NCBI GenBank assembly: GCA_965220825.1
Contig: OZ244839.1
Span: 1,426,001 to 1,490,000 of the forward strand
Direction: 5' to 3'
From: G965220825 sp965220825
GTDB lineage: Bacteria > Pseudomonadota > Alphaproteobacteria > UBA828
Length of the DNA stretch: 64,000 nt
Numbering within the stretch: position 1 is the first letter of the stretch; the number at the start of each line of letters is the position of its first letter. Of this stretch, positions 32,651-41,372 are shown one piece after another. The notes below the pieces were generated by a model. That model was not told where the DNA came from and did not search any database. It worked only from the letters and a program-made list of their open reading frames with translations. A program made the translations under genes and the position numbers.

Positions 32651-33838
32651 ATGCGCTGTTTGCGTTCGATCAAGAAAGGCGTCGCCGGCGCCGCCGTCGC
32701 CGGAGCGATGGCACTCGGCGCCGGGAGCGGCGCCAATGCCGCCGCGGATCCCGAACTGCTGCTGAAGGCGCTCGGCACCACCGAGGGCATCGGCCCGGTG
32801 GTGATGGAGACCTTCGAGCGCGCCAGCCAGACGCTCAGCGACGAAGACCGCGCACTGGCCCTGAAATGCTGGCAGGAGGAAGTGTGCGAGACCGGACGGG
32901 GCGAGCTCACCGTCGCACTCGCCGACGGCTTCGGCGAGAACGTGTGGCGCCGCGTGACGCATATGGAATTCGTCATGCAGGCGCTGAGCTACCCGAACGT
33001 CAAGAAGATCATCTACACCTCGGCGCGCGGTGACGCGAGCAAGGCGATCTCCGACATGCGGAGCCTCGTGGCCCAGGGTGTCGATATCATCGTCACCTTC
33101 CCCGACGCGGGCCCCGCGCTCCTGCCCACGGCCCAGGAAGCGACCGAGCAGGGCATCCTCGTGGTGCCCTATATCGCGGGCCTCGGCGGCACTGCGGGCG
33201 ATGACTACCTCACCTTCGTCGCCGAAGACCTCTGCGAGCTCGGGCGCCAGTTCGTCCAGTTCGTCGCAGGCGCCAACAGCGAGGAGAGCATCGAGGTGGT
33301 CGAACTCGGCGGGACGCCCGGCAACCAGCTCAGCGCCGCCTGGCAGACCTGCTCCGAGGAGGAGATGGCGAACAACGCGGCCATGACGCTGCTCGGCAAG
33401 GCGGATACCAACTGGACCCAGGAAGGCACGTTCGAGGCGATGTCGAGCTTCCTCTCGCAGAACCCCGATATCGACGCCGTGCTCTACGAATATGCCGACG
33501 GCTTCCGCGGCGGCGTGCGCGCCTATGCCGCGGCCGACCGCGCCATGGACGTGATCGTCACGCTGCGCACCGACGAGCAGGGTCTCTTCTGCGACTGGGA
33601 AGAGGTCGGGAACCCGGATTTCCGCATCTTCTTCTCGTCGGGCGGCACGTTCCAGGTCCGCATCGCGCTCACCGCGGCCATGCAGGCCAAGGAGGGCGGC
33701 GAGATCGGTGCCCATGTCGACGTCCCCTTCAAGATGAAGGAAGTGCAGCAGGGCATGTGCGACAAGGCGCTGCCGGACCAGATGCCGGTCTCCACACTGG
33801 TGGATACCGACATGCTGAACGCGATGTTCAAGGAATAG
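32651..33838 (+). CDS. Sugar-type ABC transporter substrate-binding protein
   Basis: 395 residues with a signal peptide (basic MRCLRSIKKG, hydrophobic core, cleavage near GANAAADP at about residue 30). The mature protein has the periplasmic binding fold of the CUT2 group, with IIYTSARGDASKAISDMRSLVAQGVDIIVTFPDAG and VVELGGTPGNQLSAAW. An AAGGAG ribosome-binding site precedes the ATG. The ligand is not identifiable; neighbours suggest a sugar, sugar acid or glycoside. A strong hairpin follows the gene, probably keeping this message more abundant than the ATPase gene. Confidence 0.88.
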   Translation: MRCLRSIKKGVAGAAVAGAMALGAGSGANAAADPELLLKALGTTEGIGPVVMETFERASQTLSDEDRALALKCWQEEVCETGRGELTVALADGFGENVWRRVTHMEFVMQALSYPNVKKIIYTSARGDASKAISDMRSLVAQGVDIIVTFPDAGPALLPTAQEATEQGILVVPYIAGLGGTAGDDYLTFVAEDLCELGRQFVQFVAGANSEESIEVVELGGTPGNQLSAAWQTCSEEEMANNAAMTLLGKADTNWTQEGTFEAMSSFLSQNPDIDAVLYEYADGFRGGVRAYAAADRAMDVIVTLRTDEQGLFCDWEEVGNPDFRIFFSSGGTFQVRIALTAAMQAKEGGEIGAHVDVPFKMKEVQQGMCDKALPDQMPVSTLVDTDMLNAMFKE

Positions 33839-33856
33839 AGGCAGCACGACAAAACC

Positions 33857-33898
33857 GGACCGCCGGGCGGGGAGGGATATTCCCGCCCGGCGGTTCCT
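33857..33898 (+). terminator. Strong hairpin between binding-protein and ABC fusion genes
   Basis: CCGCCGGGCGGG (33860-33871) pairs perfectly with CCCGCCCGGCGG (33882-33893), extendable by three more pairs including a wobble, with a 10-base loop and TTCCTTT after it. It lies 21 bases after the binding-protein stop. Placed inside an operon, it probably acts as a partial terminator or an mRNA-stabilising stem. Confidence 0.65.
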
Positions 33899-33926
33899 TT
33901 CGGTTCCTGACGCCACAGGCCCGCGC

Positions 33927-36482
33927 ATGTCCGCACCACCGCTTCGACTCGCCGGCATTTCCAAGCGGTTCCCAGGTGTTCAGGCGCTCAGCGACGTGAC
34001 ACTCGAATGCGCCGCGGGCGAGGTCCACGCGGTGCTCGGCGAGAACGGCTCGGGCAAGAGCACGCTGCTCAAGATCGCGAGCGGCGCCCACCGGGCCGAT
34101 GCCGGAACCATCGAAATACTCGGCAACCCGCTCACCGCGGCGGACCCGGCGCAGGCGCAGCGCTTCGGCCTTGCGACGGTCTACCAGGACAACTCGCTGG
34201 TGCCGGAGTTGACCGTCTCCCAGAACCTCTGCCTCGGCGCCGTCGGCGAGCGGCTTCCCTATGGCAGGATCGGGGCCTGGGCCAAGGCACAGCTCGAATC
34301 CTACGACCTCGCCATCGACGCCGAAGCGCTCGTGGCCGATCTCTCGCCGGCCCAACGCCAGTTTCTCGAGGTGGTGAAGGCGCTCGTCTCCAAGCCCAAG
34401 GTGCTTCTGCTCGACGAGCCGACCGCATCCCTCGACGTCAACGACGTGGCAACCCTCCACCGGATCGTCCGCGGGATCGCTGCCGAAGGAACGACGGTGG
34501 TCTATGTGAGCCACCGGCTTCCCGAGATTCTCTCCCTCGCCCAGCGCGTGACGGTGCTCCGCGACGGCGAGGGGCAAGGCACGTTCGAAACGCACGCGCT
34601 CTCGGAGCACGACCTCATCGCACTCATGGTGGGACGGCCCATCGAGGCGGAGTTCCCGCCCCGCAAGGGCGCGGACGCGCTTCATGGCCCGGTGTGCCTC
34701 GAGGCGCGGCAGCTTTCGAGCGGGGCGTTCGACGACGTCTCCTTCGAGGTCCATCGCGGCGAGATCCTGGGCCTCGCCGGCGCCGAGGGCAACGGGCAGC
34801 GCGAGGTGCTGCGGGCCCTCGGCGGCTTCGAAGAGGCCGACGGCACCCTCACCTGCGAGGGAAGGCGCATACCGCTCAACGCGCCCGGCCGCTCGCTCGG
34901 TGCGGGCGTCATGATGCTGAGCAGCGACCGCGCGGTCGAATCGACCTTCCCCACCATGAGCGTGCGCGAGAACGTCACCATCCAGGCGCTCGCTACATTC
35001 GCGACGGCGGGGATCGTCTCGGGCCGCAAGGAGCGCGCGCGAACGCGCGAGATGGCGGAAGAGCTGGATATCGTCGCCGCCTCCATCGATCAGCCCATAG
35101 GCTCGCTTTCCGGCGGCAACCAGCAAAAGAGCGTCCTCGCGCGGAGCTTCCTCCAGGGCGCGAAAGTGGTGCTGATCGACGAGCCCACACAGGGTGTGGA
35201 CGCAGCCGCGCGCTTCGACATCTACCAGTCGGTACGCGCCAAGGCGGACGGCGGCACCGCGTTCGTCGTCAAGTCGTCCGACGCGCTGGAGCTCGCGGGC
35301 CTGTGCGATCGCGTCCTGGTGTTCTCGCGCGGGCGCCTCATCAAGGAGCTCGTCGGCGACGAGGTGAGCGAAGAGAATATCGTGTCTTCGTTCCTTACCT
35401 CGCGCGTGGGACGCGCCGCACGGGGCGAGAGCGCACCGGACGCCCGCGATGCGGAACCCGCGCCCGCATGGGATCTCTGGCGCGTCGCGTTCGCCCGCAA
35501 CCGGTGGTGGACGCCGCTCGGCTTCCTCCTGCTGCTCATCCTTGTGGTCGGCGCCTACACCTCCAGCCAGTCCGACAGCTTCCTCTCGCCGCTCAACGGG
35601 CGGCATCTGCTTCTGGCGACCGCACCGCTCGCGCTGGTGGCCATGGCGCAGCTCAACGTGCTGCTGGTGGGCGGGTTCGACATGTCCGTGGGCTCGCTCA
35701 TGAGCATGACGGTCGTCGCCGCATCCTTCCTGCTCGGCATGGGAGCGGACGCCCCGGTGCTGCTGGGCGGCACGCTCGCATGCCTCGCCATCGGGCTTGC
35801 CGTGGGTGTCGTCAACGGGGCGATGGTGCGACGGCTTCGAATCAACCCCGTCATAACTACCATTGCCATGTTGAGCGTGCTGCAGGGCGTCGCGCTCCAT
35901 TTTCGGCCGGTGCCGACCGGGCTGGTGGAACCGGGCTTCATGGCCATGCTCCGCACCCGCATCGAGTTCCTGCCCGTGTCCTTCCTCGCCCTGATCGCGC
36001 TTGCGGCGCTGGGCGATTACTGGCTCTACCGCACGAAGAGCGGGCTCAAGCTCCGGGCCGTCGGCTTCCACGAGGAGGCGGCGCGGCGCAACGGCGTCAA
36101 GACCGGCTTCGTGCATTTCCGCGCCTATGTGCTCTCCGGCGGAATCGCGGCCCTCGCGGGCCTCTTCCTCAGCACGGAAGTGGGAGTCGGGCACCCGACC
36201 GTGGGCGCCACCTACACGCTGACCAGCATCGCCGCTGCCGTGCTCGGTGGCGCCGCGCTCTCCGGCGGACGGGGTTCCTATTCCGGCGCGCTTCTCGGCG
36301 CGGTATTCTTCACGCTGATCGTCAACATCATGCCGTTCCTCGCAGTCAATACCGCACTCGGCGTGATTGTCAGCGGCGCCTTGACGCTGCTTGCCGTGCT
36401 TCTTTATTCCGGTGCCCTGCCCGCCGGACGCTTGACCCGGCTGCTGCGCAGCCTCGCCGAACGCCGCCCCACCCAGACATGA
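33927..36482 (+). CDS. Fused ribose-type ABC ATP-binding protein and permease (RbsA-RbsC fusion)
   Basis: 851 residues. Residues 1-500 are an RbsA-like double ATPase: Walker A GENGSGKST at 38-46, a Walker B LLLDEPTASLD, then a second degenerate domain with GAEGNGQRE near 286 and signature LSGGNQQKS near 394, followed by VLIDEPTQGVD. From about 520 to the end it is a CUT2 permease with about eight helices (VALVAMAQLNVLLVGGFDMS, GVVNGAMVRRLRINPVITTI, IAAAVLGGAALSGGRG). Normally these are separate proteins of about 500 and 330 residues. With the permease at 31522 it gives a heterodimeric channel. It is followed after 13 bases by the flavoprotein gene. Confidence 0.9.
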   Translation: MSAPPLRLAGISKRFPGVQALSDVTLECAAGEVHAVLGENGSGKSTLLKIASGAHRADAGTIEILGNPLTAADPAQAQRFGLATVYQDNSLVPELTVSQNLCLGAVGERLPYGRIGAWAKAQLESYDLAIDAEALVADLSPAQRQFLEVVKALVSKPKVLLLDEPTASLDVNDVATLHRIVRGIAAEGTTVVYVSHRLPEILSLAQRVTVLRDGEGQGTFETHALSEHDLIALMVGRPIEAEFPPRKGADALHGPVCLEARQLSSGAFDDVSFEVHRGEILGLAGAEGNGQREVLRALGGFEEADGTLTCEGRRIPLNAPGRSLGAGVMMLSSDRAVESTFPTMSVRENVTIQALATFATAGIVSGRKERARTREMAEELDIVAASIDQPIGSLSGGNQQKSVLARSFLQGAKVVLIDEPTQGVDAAARFDIYQSVRAKADGGTAFVVKSSDALELAGLCDRVLVFSRGRLIKELVGDEVSEENIVSSFLTSRVGRAARGESAPDARDAEPAPAWDLWRVAFARNRWWTPLGFLLLLILVVGAYTSSQSDSFLSPLNGRHLLLATAPLALVAMAQLNVLLVGGFDMSVGSLMSMTVVAASFLLGMGADAPVLLGGTLACLAIGLAVGVVNGAMVRRLRINPVITTIAMLSVLQGVALHFRPVPTGLVEPGFMAMLRTRIEFLPVSFLALIALAALGDYWLYRTKSGLKLRAVGFHEEAARRNGVKTGFVHFRAYVLSGGIAALAGLFLSTEVGVGHPTVGATYTLTSIAAAVLGGAALSGGRGSYSGALLGAVFFTLIVNIMPFLAVNTALGVIVSGALTLLAVLLYSGALPAGRLTRLLRSLAERRPTQT

Positions 36483-36495
36483 CGGATGAAGGCCC

Positions 36496-38169
36496 ATGAC
36501 CGAGCTGCTGCCGATCCCGGAACGTGAATCCGCCCACCCCGCGCCTTCCCACGGGCCCTATGACGGCGCGTTCGACATCGTCTGCGTCGGCGCCGGGGCG
36601 GGAGGCCTGGCCACGGCGCTCTTCTCATGCTGGCTCGGCAACAGCGTCCTCATCCTGGAGAAGGCACCCGAGATCGGCGGTACCACGCGCAAGGCGGCCT
36701 TCTGGTATTGGGTCCCCAACAACCGGGCAATGCAGGAAAAGGGGATGGAGGATCCGCGCGAGGACTGCCTGCGCTACATGGCGCGGCTTTCGCGGCCGGA
36801 GCACTACGACCCCAGTGACGCGCAGCTCGGCCTCCCGGCCTGGGAATACGCCATGTTCGAGGCGATCTACGACAACGCCTCCACCGCGACCGAACTCCTG
36901 AAGGAGAAAGGCGCGCTCGACTACCGGCACTGCGATTTCGTGCCGGACTACTGGGCCGAGATGCCCGAGGACAAGGCGCCCCTGGGCCGGGTTCTGGTTC
37001 CCGCGGACGCGAAGGAGACCATGTCCGACGGCGGTCTGCGGGCGGTCGAATCCATGTCCCGCACCGCGCGCGAGGCCGGTGTGGACATTCGCACCGGATA
37101 CCGGGTGCAACGGGTGATCCGGAACCTCGCCGGCGCCGTCGCCGGCGTCGAGGCCCGCAGCGCCTGCGGCGCGGCACGGCGCTTCCACGCCCGCAAAGCC
37201 GTGATCTTCTGTACCGGCGGCTTCACCCACAATGTCGAGATCCGCAAGAACTTCCTCAACGTGCCCATCGTCGGCGGCTGCGCCGCCCAAACCAACGAGG
37301 GAGACTTCATCCCCATCGCCGGCAGCGTCGGCGCCCAGCTCCGCAACATGAACTACGCCTGGATGTGCCCGGTGATGCTCGAGAAGGCGCTGGCGGGAGA
37401 CGCGGAGCTGATCGGCACCTTCTCGCCCTCCGGCGATTCCATGATCTATGTGAACAAGCATGGGCGCCGGGTCGCCAACGAGAAGCTCGCCTATAACGAA
37501 ATGGCGCAGACCTTCTTCGAGTGGGATCCGGCGGCCGGCGAATATTCCAATCTGGTGCTGATCGCGATCTGGGACCGGCGCAGCCAGGAGCATTGCGCGA
37601 GCGACGAGTACGGCCGCTTCATCGTGCCGGACGGCACGGACGATTCCCATGTGATCCGGGGCGAGACCCTCGGCGCACTCACGGACGCCATTGCCGAACG
37701 GCTCGCCCGCTATGAGGCGGAGACCGGCGGCATGCGGCTCTCGGCCGATTTCGAAACCAACTTGGGCGAGACCGTCGCGCGCTTCAACGGCTTCGCCCGC
37801 GAGGGAAAGGACGCGGATTTCCGCCGCGGCGAGCGGCAGGTGGAGCTGCTCTTCAACGGGCCGGTGGCGGAGTCACCCTCCGCACCCAACCCCACCATGT
37901 ACCCCATCGACGATTCCGGTCCCTACTATGCCGCGCTTCTTTCCGGCGGGACTCTTGACACCAAGGGGGGGCCCAAGACGGCGACCACGGGCCAGGTGCT
38001 CGACGATTCCGATAGCCCCATCCCGGGTCTCTACGGTGTCGGCAACTGTGTCGCCTCCGCCTCGGCGCGCGCCTATTGGGCCGGCGGGGCGACACTCGGG
38101 CCCATCCTCACCTTCGCCTATCTCGCGGCCAACGAGGCCGATAGAGAGCCGCTCAAGCTCACCAACTAG
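36496..38169 (+). CDS. FAD-dependent oxidoreductase, fumarate reductase/ketosteroid dehydrogenase-like
   Basis: 557 residues. The FAD-binding Rossmann motif VCVGAGAGGLATALF lies at residues 30-44, followed by VLILEKAPEIGGTTRKAAFWYWVPNN, the family's glycine-rich contact. A later VIFCTGGFTHNVEIR and the C-terminal GVGNCVASASARAYWAGGATLGP complete the FAD_binding_2 fold. Members include fumarate reductases, 3-ketosteroid dehydrogenases and urocanate reductases; no residue set fixes the substrate here. It is translated right after the transporter fusion and is probably the first enzyme acting on the imported compound (inference). Confidence 0.85.
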   Translation: MTELLPIPERESAHPAPSHGPYDGAFDIVCVGAGAGGLATALFSCWLGNSVLILEKAPEIGGTTRKAAFWYWVPNNRAMQEKGMEDPREDCLRYMARLSRPEHYDPSDAQLGLPAWEYAMFEAIYDNASTATELLKEKGALDYRHCDFVPDYWAEMPEDKAPLGRVLVPADAKETMSDGGLRAVESMSRTAREAGVDIRTGYRVQRVIRNLAGAVAGVEARSACGAARRFHARKAVIFCTGGFTHNVEIRKNFLNVPIVGGCAAQTNEGDFIPIAGSVGAQLRNMNYAWMCPVMLEKALAGDAELIGTFSPSGDSMIYVNKHGRRVANEKLAYNEMAQTFFEWDPAAGEYSNLVLIAIWDRRSQEHCASDEYGRFIVPDGTDDSHVIRGETLGALTDAIAERLARYEAETGGMRLSADFETNLGETVARFNGFAREGKDADFRRGERQVELLFNGPVAESPSAPNPTMYPIDDSGPYYAALLSGGTLDTKGGPKTATTGQVLDDSDSPIPGLYGVGNCVASASARAYWAGGATLGPILTFAYLAANEADREPLKLTN

Positions 38170-38212
38170 CATCCGTCCGTCACGAAACCGAACAGCCGCA
38201 AGGAGGAAGCAC

Positions 38213-38674
38213 ATGGCGCTCACCACCCAGACGATGACCGACGAGCAGCGCAAGTCGGTCGCCCTCGAATATCTCAAGGCCTTCGACAATGGAGGCGTGA
38301 CCTCCACCGGCGGCAGCATCCTGGACCTCTTCGCCGACGACGCGCAGGTCTATTTCCCCAAATGGGGCCTGGCCACCGGCAAGGACGAGATCGGCAAGCT
38401 CTTCACCGATGTGGGCGGTACCATCAAGGCCATCGAGCACCACTATTCGGCGTTCAACTGGATCTTTTCCGGCGGCGACCATGTGGTCTGCGAGGGCACG
38501 AGCCACGGGGAGCACCGCGACGGCCCCTGGCGCGCGGGCGTGCCCGAATCCGGCGCGGGCCGCTGGTGCGACGTGTTCGAGATCCGCGACTGGAAGATCC
38601 AGCGCTGCTTCATCTATCTCGATCCCGACTATGCGGGGAACGATACCGAACGCTATCCCTGGCTCGCCGGCTGA
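38213..38674 (+). CDS. SnoaL-like domain protein
   Basis: 153 residues with a strong AGGAGG ribosome-binding site. It has the NTF2/SnoaL pattern: YLKAFDNGG, ILDLFADDAQVYFPKWGLATGKDEI, then strands IEHHYSAFNWIFSGGDHVVCEG, GRWCDVFEIRDWKIQRCFIYLDPDY. The several conserved His, Asp and Trp residues in the pocket suggest an enzyme, perhaps an isomerase or dehydratase for the product of the preceding flavoprotein. Last gene of the transporter operon, convergent with the maleylacetate reductase gene. Confidence 0.78.
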   Translation: MALTTQTMTDEQRKSVALEYLKAFDNGGVTSTGGSILDLFADDAQVYFPKWGLATGKDEIGKLFTDVGGTIKAIEHHYSAFNWIFSGGDHVVCEGTSHGEHRDGPWRAGVPESGAGRWCDVFEIRDWKIQRCFIYLDPDYAGNDTERYPWLAG

Positions 38675-38696
38675 TGGGCCGAGCGGCGGGCGGGCT

Positions 38697-39767
38697 TCAG
38701 CCCTCGCCGCTCCCCGGCCGCCGGCCGACATGGGCGTCTTCCAGCAGCGCCCGAATGCCCTCCTGCGTGACGGGTCGGGGATTGTAGTAGGGGTTCCGCA
38801 GGGCGAGCGCCGCGGCCTCGTCCAGATCCGCCGCGTCCACGCCGATGGCCTCGAGGGATAGCGGCGCGCCGAGAGCGTGTGCGAGGTCCCAGAGCCCGCC
38901 GGGCCCGTCATCGGCCCCGAGCGCCTGCGCGAGCCGCGCCATCGCCTCCGGCGCCGCCTCCCGGTTGTAGTGGGCGGCATGGGGGAGGATCACCGTGTGG
39001 ACCGCCGCATGGGGCAGGTCGAAGCGCCCGCCCAGGGTGTGGCAGAGCTTGTGGTGGAGCGCCACGCCCACCGCGCCGACGCAGACGCTGGCGAGCCAGG
39101 CGCCGTAGAGCGCCCGCGCGCGCGCCTCGCGATTGCCCGGCGACGCCACGACCGTCGGCAGGGCCTCGGCAAGGGCGCGGATACCCTCCTCCGCCATCAG
39201 GCTGACGACAGGATTGGCGTTCTCCGCATAGAGCGCCTCCATGCAGTGCGCGAGGGCGTTCATGCCGCTCTGCCCGGCGATCGCCGGCGCCAGGGTGAGC
39301 GTGAGCGCCGGGTCGTAGATCACCGTTTTGGGCAGAACCCGGAGGTCGCGCCCGGTGCGCTTGACGCCGCCCTCCGTCAGGCCCCAGATCGGAGTCATCT
39401 CGGAGCCCGCATAGGTGGTGGGCACGGCGAGCATGGGGAGGCCGTCTTCGAGCGCGAGCGCCTTGCCGAGGCCGATGGGGGACCCGCCGCCTATGGCCAC
39501 GCAGCAATCCGCGCCAAGGCGGCGCGCTTCCTCCCGTGCCGCCTCCGCCGTTTCGACGGGGACATGCACCACGGCGTTGGCCCAGACGCCCGCCGAGAGG
39601 GCGCCCAGCCGGCGCGCGGCATCCTCCGCATAAGCGGCGCGGCCCGGTGTGGCGAGCACCAGCGCACGTGTCGCGCCGAGCCGCTCTACCTCTTCCCCAA
39701 GGCGCTCCAGCGTGCCGTAGCCGAAGAGAACGCGCGCCGGCAGGCCCTCATAGATGAAGGATTCCAT
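38697..39767 (-). CDS. Maleylacetate reductase (iron-containing alcohol dehydrogenase family)
   Basis: Reduces maleylacetate to 3-oxoadipate with NAD(P)H, the last step of hydroquinone breakdown here. 356 residues, the usual length. It has the family start FIYEGLPARVLFGYGTLERL, the nucleotide-binding CVAIGGGSPIGLGKA (about residues 88-102), PTTYAGSEMTPIWG, and AGQSGMNALAHCMEALYA, the region carrying metal or substrate-contact histidines in this family. The related HALHHKLCHTLGG-type segment appears as VALHHKLCHTLGGRF. The gene sits nine bases after the aldehyde dehydrogenase gene. Confidence 0.9.
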   Translation of the reverse strand: MESFIYEGLPARVLFGYGTLERLGEEVERLGATRALVLATPGRAAYAEDAARRLGALSAGVWANAVVHVPVETAEAAREEARRLGADCCVAIGGGSPIGLGKALALEDGLPMLAVPTTYAGSEMTPIWGLTEGGVKRTGRDLRVLPKTVIYDPALTLTLAPAIAGQSGMNALAHCMEALYAENANPVVSLMAEEGIRALAEALPTVVASPGNREARARALYGAWLASVCVGAVGVALHHKLCHTLGGRFDLPHAAVHTVILPHAAHYNREAAPEAMARLAQALGADDGPGGLWDLAHALGAPLSLEAIGVDAADLDEAAALALRNPYYNPRPVTQEGIRALLEDAHVGRRPGSGEG

Positions 39768-39776
39768 CGCCGGCGC

Positions 39777-41249
39777 TCAAGACGCGGGGCGCGGATAGTA
39801 GGGCGGTATCCGCGCATCCACATTGACCCATACGGATTTGGGATCGGTGTATTCGCGCATCGCCTCGAAACCCATCTCGCGCCCGTAGCCCGACTGGCCG
39901 ACGCCGCCGAAAGGCGAGCCGGGATTCACCCGCTTGTAGCAGTTGATCCAGACCATGCCGGCCCTCATATGCCGCGCGACCCTGTGGGCGCGTGAGAGGT
40001 CGGCGGTCCAGAGACCGCCGCCGAGCCCGTAGGGCGTGCCGTTGGCGATCTCGATCACCTCCTCTTCCGACGAGAAGGTGGTGACGGAGACGAACGGCCC
40101 GAACACCTCCTCCTGGCAGACGCGGTCCGCCGGCTGCGCCCTCACCACGGTGGGAAGCAGGTAGCAGCCCGCCGCCAGCGCCGCATCGTCCGGCGCCTTG
40201 CCCCCGGTCACGATCTCGCCACCCTGCTGGTGGGCGACCTGGCAATAGGTGAGCACCCGCTCCTGATGCATGCGCGAGGTAAGCGGGCCCATCTCGGTCT
40301 CCGGGTCCAGCGGGTTGCCGAGGCGGATGGATTCGGCGAGCGCCACGAAACGCTCGAGGAACGCGTCCGCGATTCGCTCATGCAGCAGCAGCCGGGAGCC
40401 CGCGATGCAGGCCTGGCCCTGATTGTGAAAGATCGCGAAAGCGCTGCCCCCGACCGCGGCCGGAAGGTTCGCGTCCTCGAACACGATGTTGGCGCCCTTG
40501 CCGCCGAGTTCGAGCTGGACCTTCTTGAGGTTGCCTGCGGACGCCTCGACGACTTCTCGTCCGACGGCCGTCGAGCCGGTGAAGGCGATCTTGGCGACGT
40601 CCGGATGCTGCGCCAGATGCCGGCCGGCGGTCGCGCCATAGCCCGGAACGATGTTGACCACCCCCTCGGGGAAGCCCACCTCCGCCATCAACTCCGCCAC
40701 GCGCAGGGTGGAGAGCGGCGTGAGCTCCGAGGGCTTCAGCACCACGCAATTGCCTGCGGCGAGTGCGGGGCCCATCTTCCAGCTCGTGAACATCAGCGGG
40801 AAATTCCACGGGACGATCTGCCCGACCACGCCCACGGGCTCGCGCACCACATAGTTGAGGAAGCCCTCCTCCACCGGCACCACCTGGCCTTCGAGCTTGT
40901 CCGCCATGCCTCCGAAATAGCGGAAGGTGACGGCGGTACGCGGGACGTCGAGAATCTGCGTGTCGCGGAAGGGATGGCCCGTGTCGGTGGATTCCAGCCG
41001 GCCCAGGGCCTCGCGCTCCTCCTCGATTCGATCGGCAAGCTTGAGCAGCAGCCGGCCTCGCTCCGCGGCCCCCATGGCGCTCCATTTGGGGAAGGCCTTG
41101 TGCGCGGCGGCCACCGCCTTGTCCACGTCCCCCGCCTTGGCCTCGGCAATCTGGGCAATGGGGGTGTTGTCGTGCGGGTTCAGCACCTCGATGGTGGCGC
41201 CGTCTTCCGCATCGACGAAGCGGCCGCCGATGAACAATCCGTTCTGCAT
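39777..41249 (-). CDS. Aldehyde dehydrogenase, probable 4-hydroxymuconic semialdehyde dehydrogenase
   Basis: 490 residues from the ATG at 41249, which has AAGGAG upstream; an in-frame start 33 bases earlier is less likely. Catalytic features: KPSELTPLSTLRVAELM, FTGSTAVGREV, the glutamate in LELGGKGANIVFEDAN and the nucleophilic cysteine in HNQGQACIAGSRLL. Between the hydroquinone dioxygenase and maleylacetate reductase genes, it should oxidise 4-hydroxymuconic semialdehyde to maleylacetate (inference from gene order, as in the hap and pnp clusters). Confidence 0.88.
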   Translation of the reverse strand: MQNGLFIGGRFVDAEDGATIEVLNPHDNTPIAQIAEAKAGDVDKAVAAAHKAFPKWSAMGAAERGRLLLKLADRIEEEREALGRLESTDTGHPFRDTQILDVPRTAVTFRYFGGMADKLEGQVVPVEEGFLNYVVREPVGVVGQIVPWNFPLMFTSWKMGPALAAGNCVVLKPSELTPLSTLRVAELMAEVGFPEGVVNIVPGYGATAGRHLAQHPDVAKIAFTGSTAVGREVVEASAGNLKKVQLELGGKGANIVFEDANLPAAVGGSAFAIFHNQGQACIAGSRLLLHERIADAFLERFVALAESIRLGNPLDPETEMGPLTSRMHQERVLTYCQVAHQQGGEIVTGGKAPDDAALAAGCYLLPTVVRAQPADRVCQEEVFGPFVSVTTFSSEEEVIEIANGTPYGLGGGLWTADLSRAHRVARHMRAGMVWINCYKRVNPGSPFGGVGQSGYGREMGFEAMREYTDPKSVWVNVDARIPPYYPRPAS

Positions 41250-41268
41250 GGTCGGAACGACTCCTTCA

Positions 41269-41323
41269 TTCAAGGCGCGCATTCGAGGCGCGCGACCGTT
41301 CTATGCGCGTGTTCAAGGCGCGC
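41269..41323. repeat. Three short direct repeats in the dioxygenase-dehydrogenase gap
   Basis: TTCAAGGCGCGC-like 12-mers occur at 41269-41280, 41282-41293 (TTCGAGGCGCGC) and 41312-41323, in the 123-base gap between the dioxygenase large subunit and the aldehyde dehydrogenase. They could be a regulator site or mere low complexity. Confidence 0.35.
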
Positions 41324-41372
41324 GGCGATGCCGCCGAGGCGGAAAGCCCGCCCCGGCGCCCGGCATCCCGGA

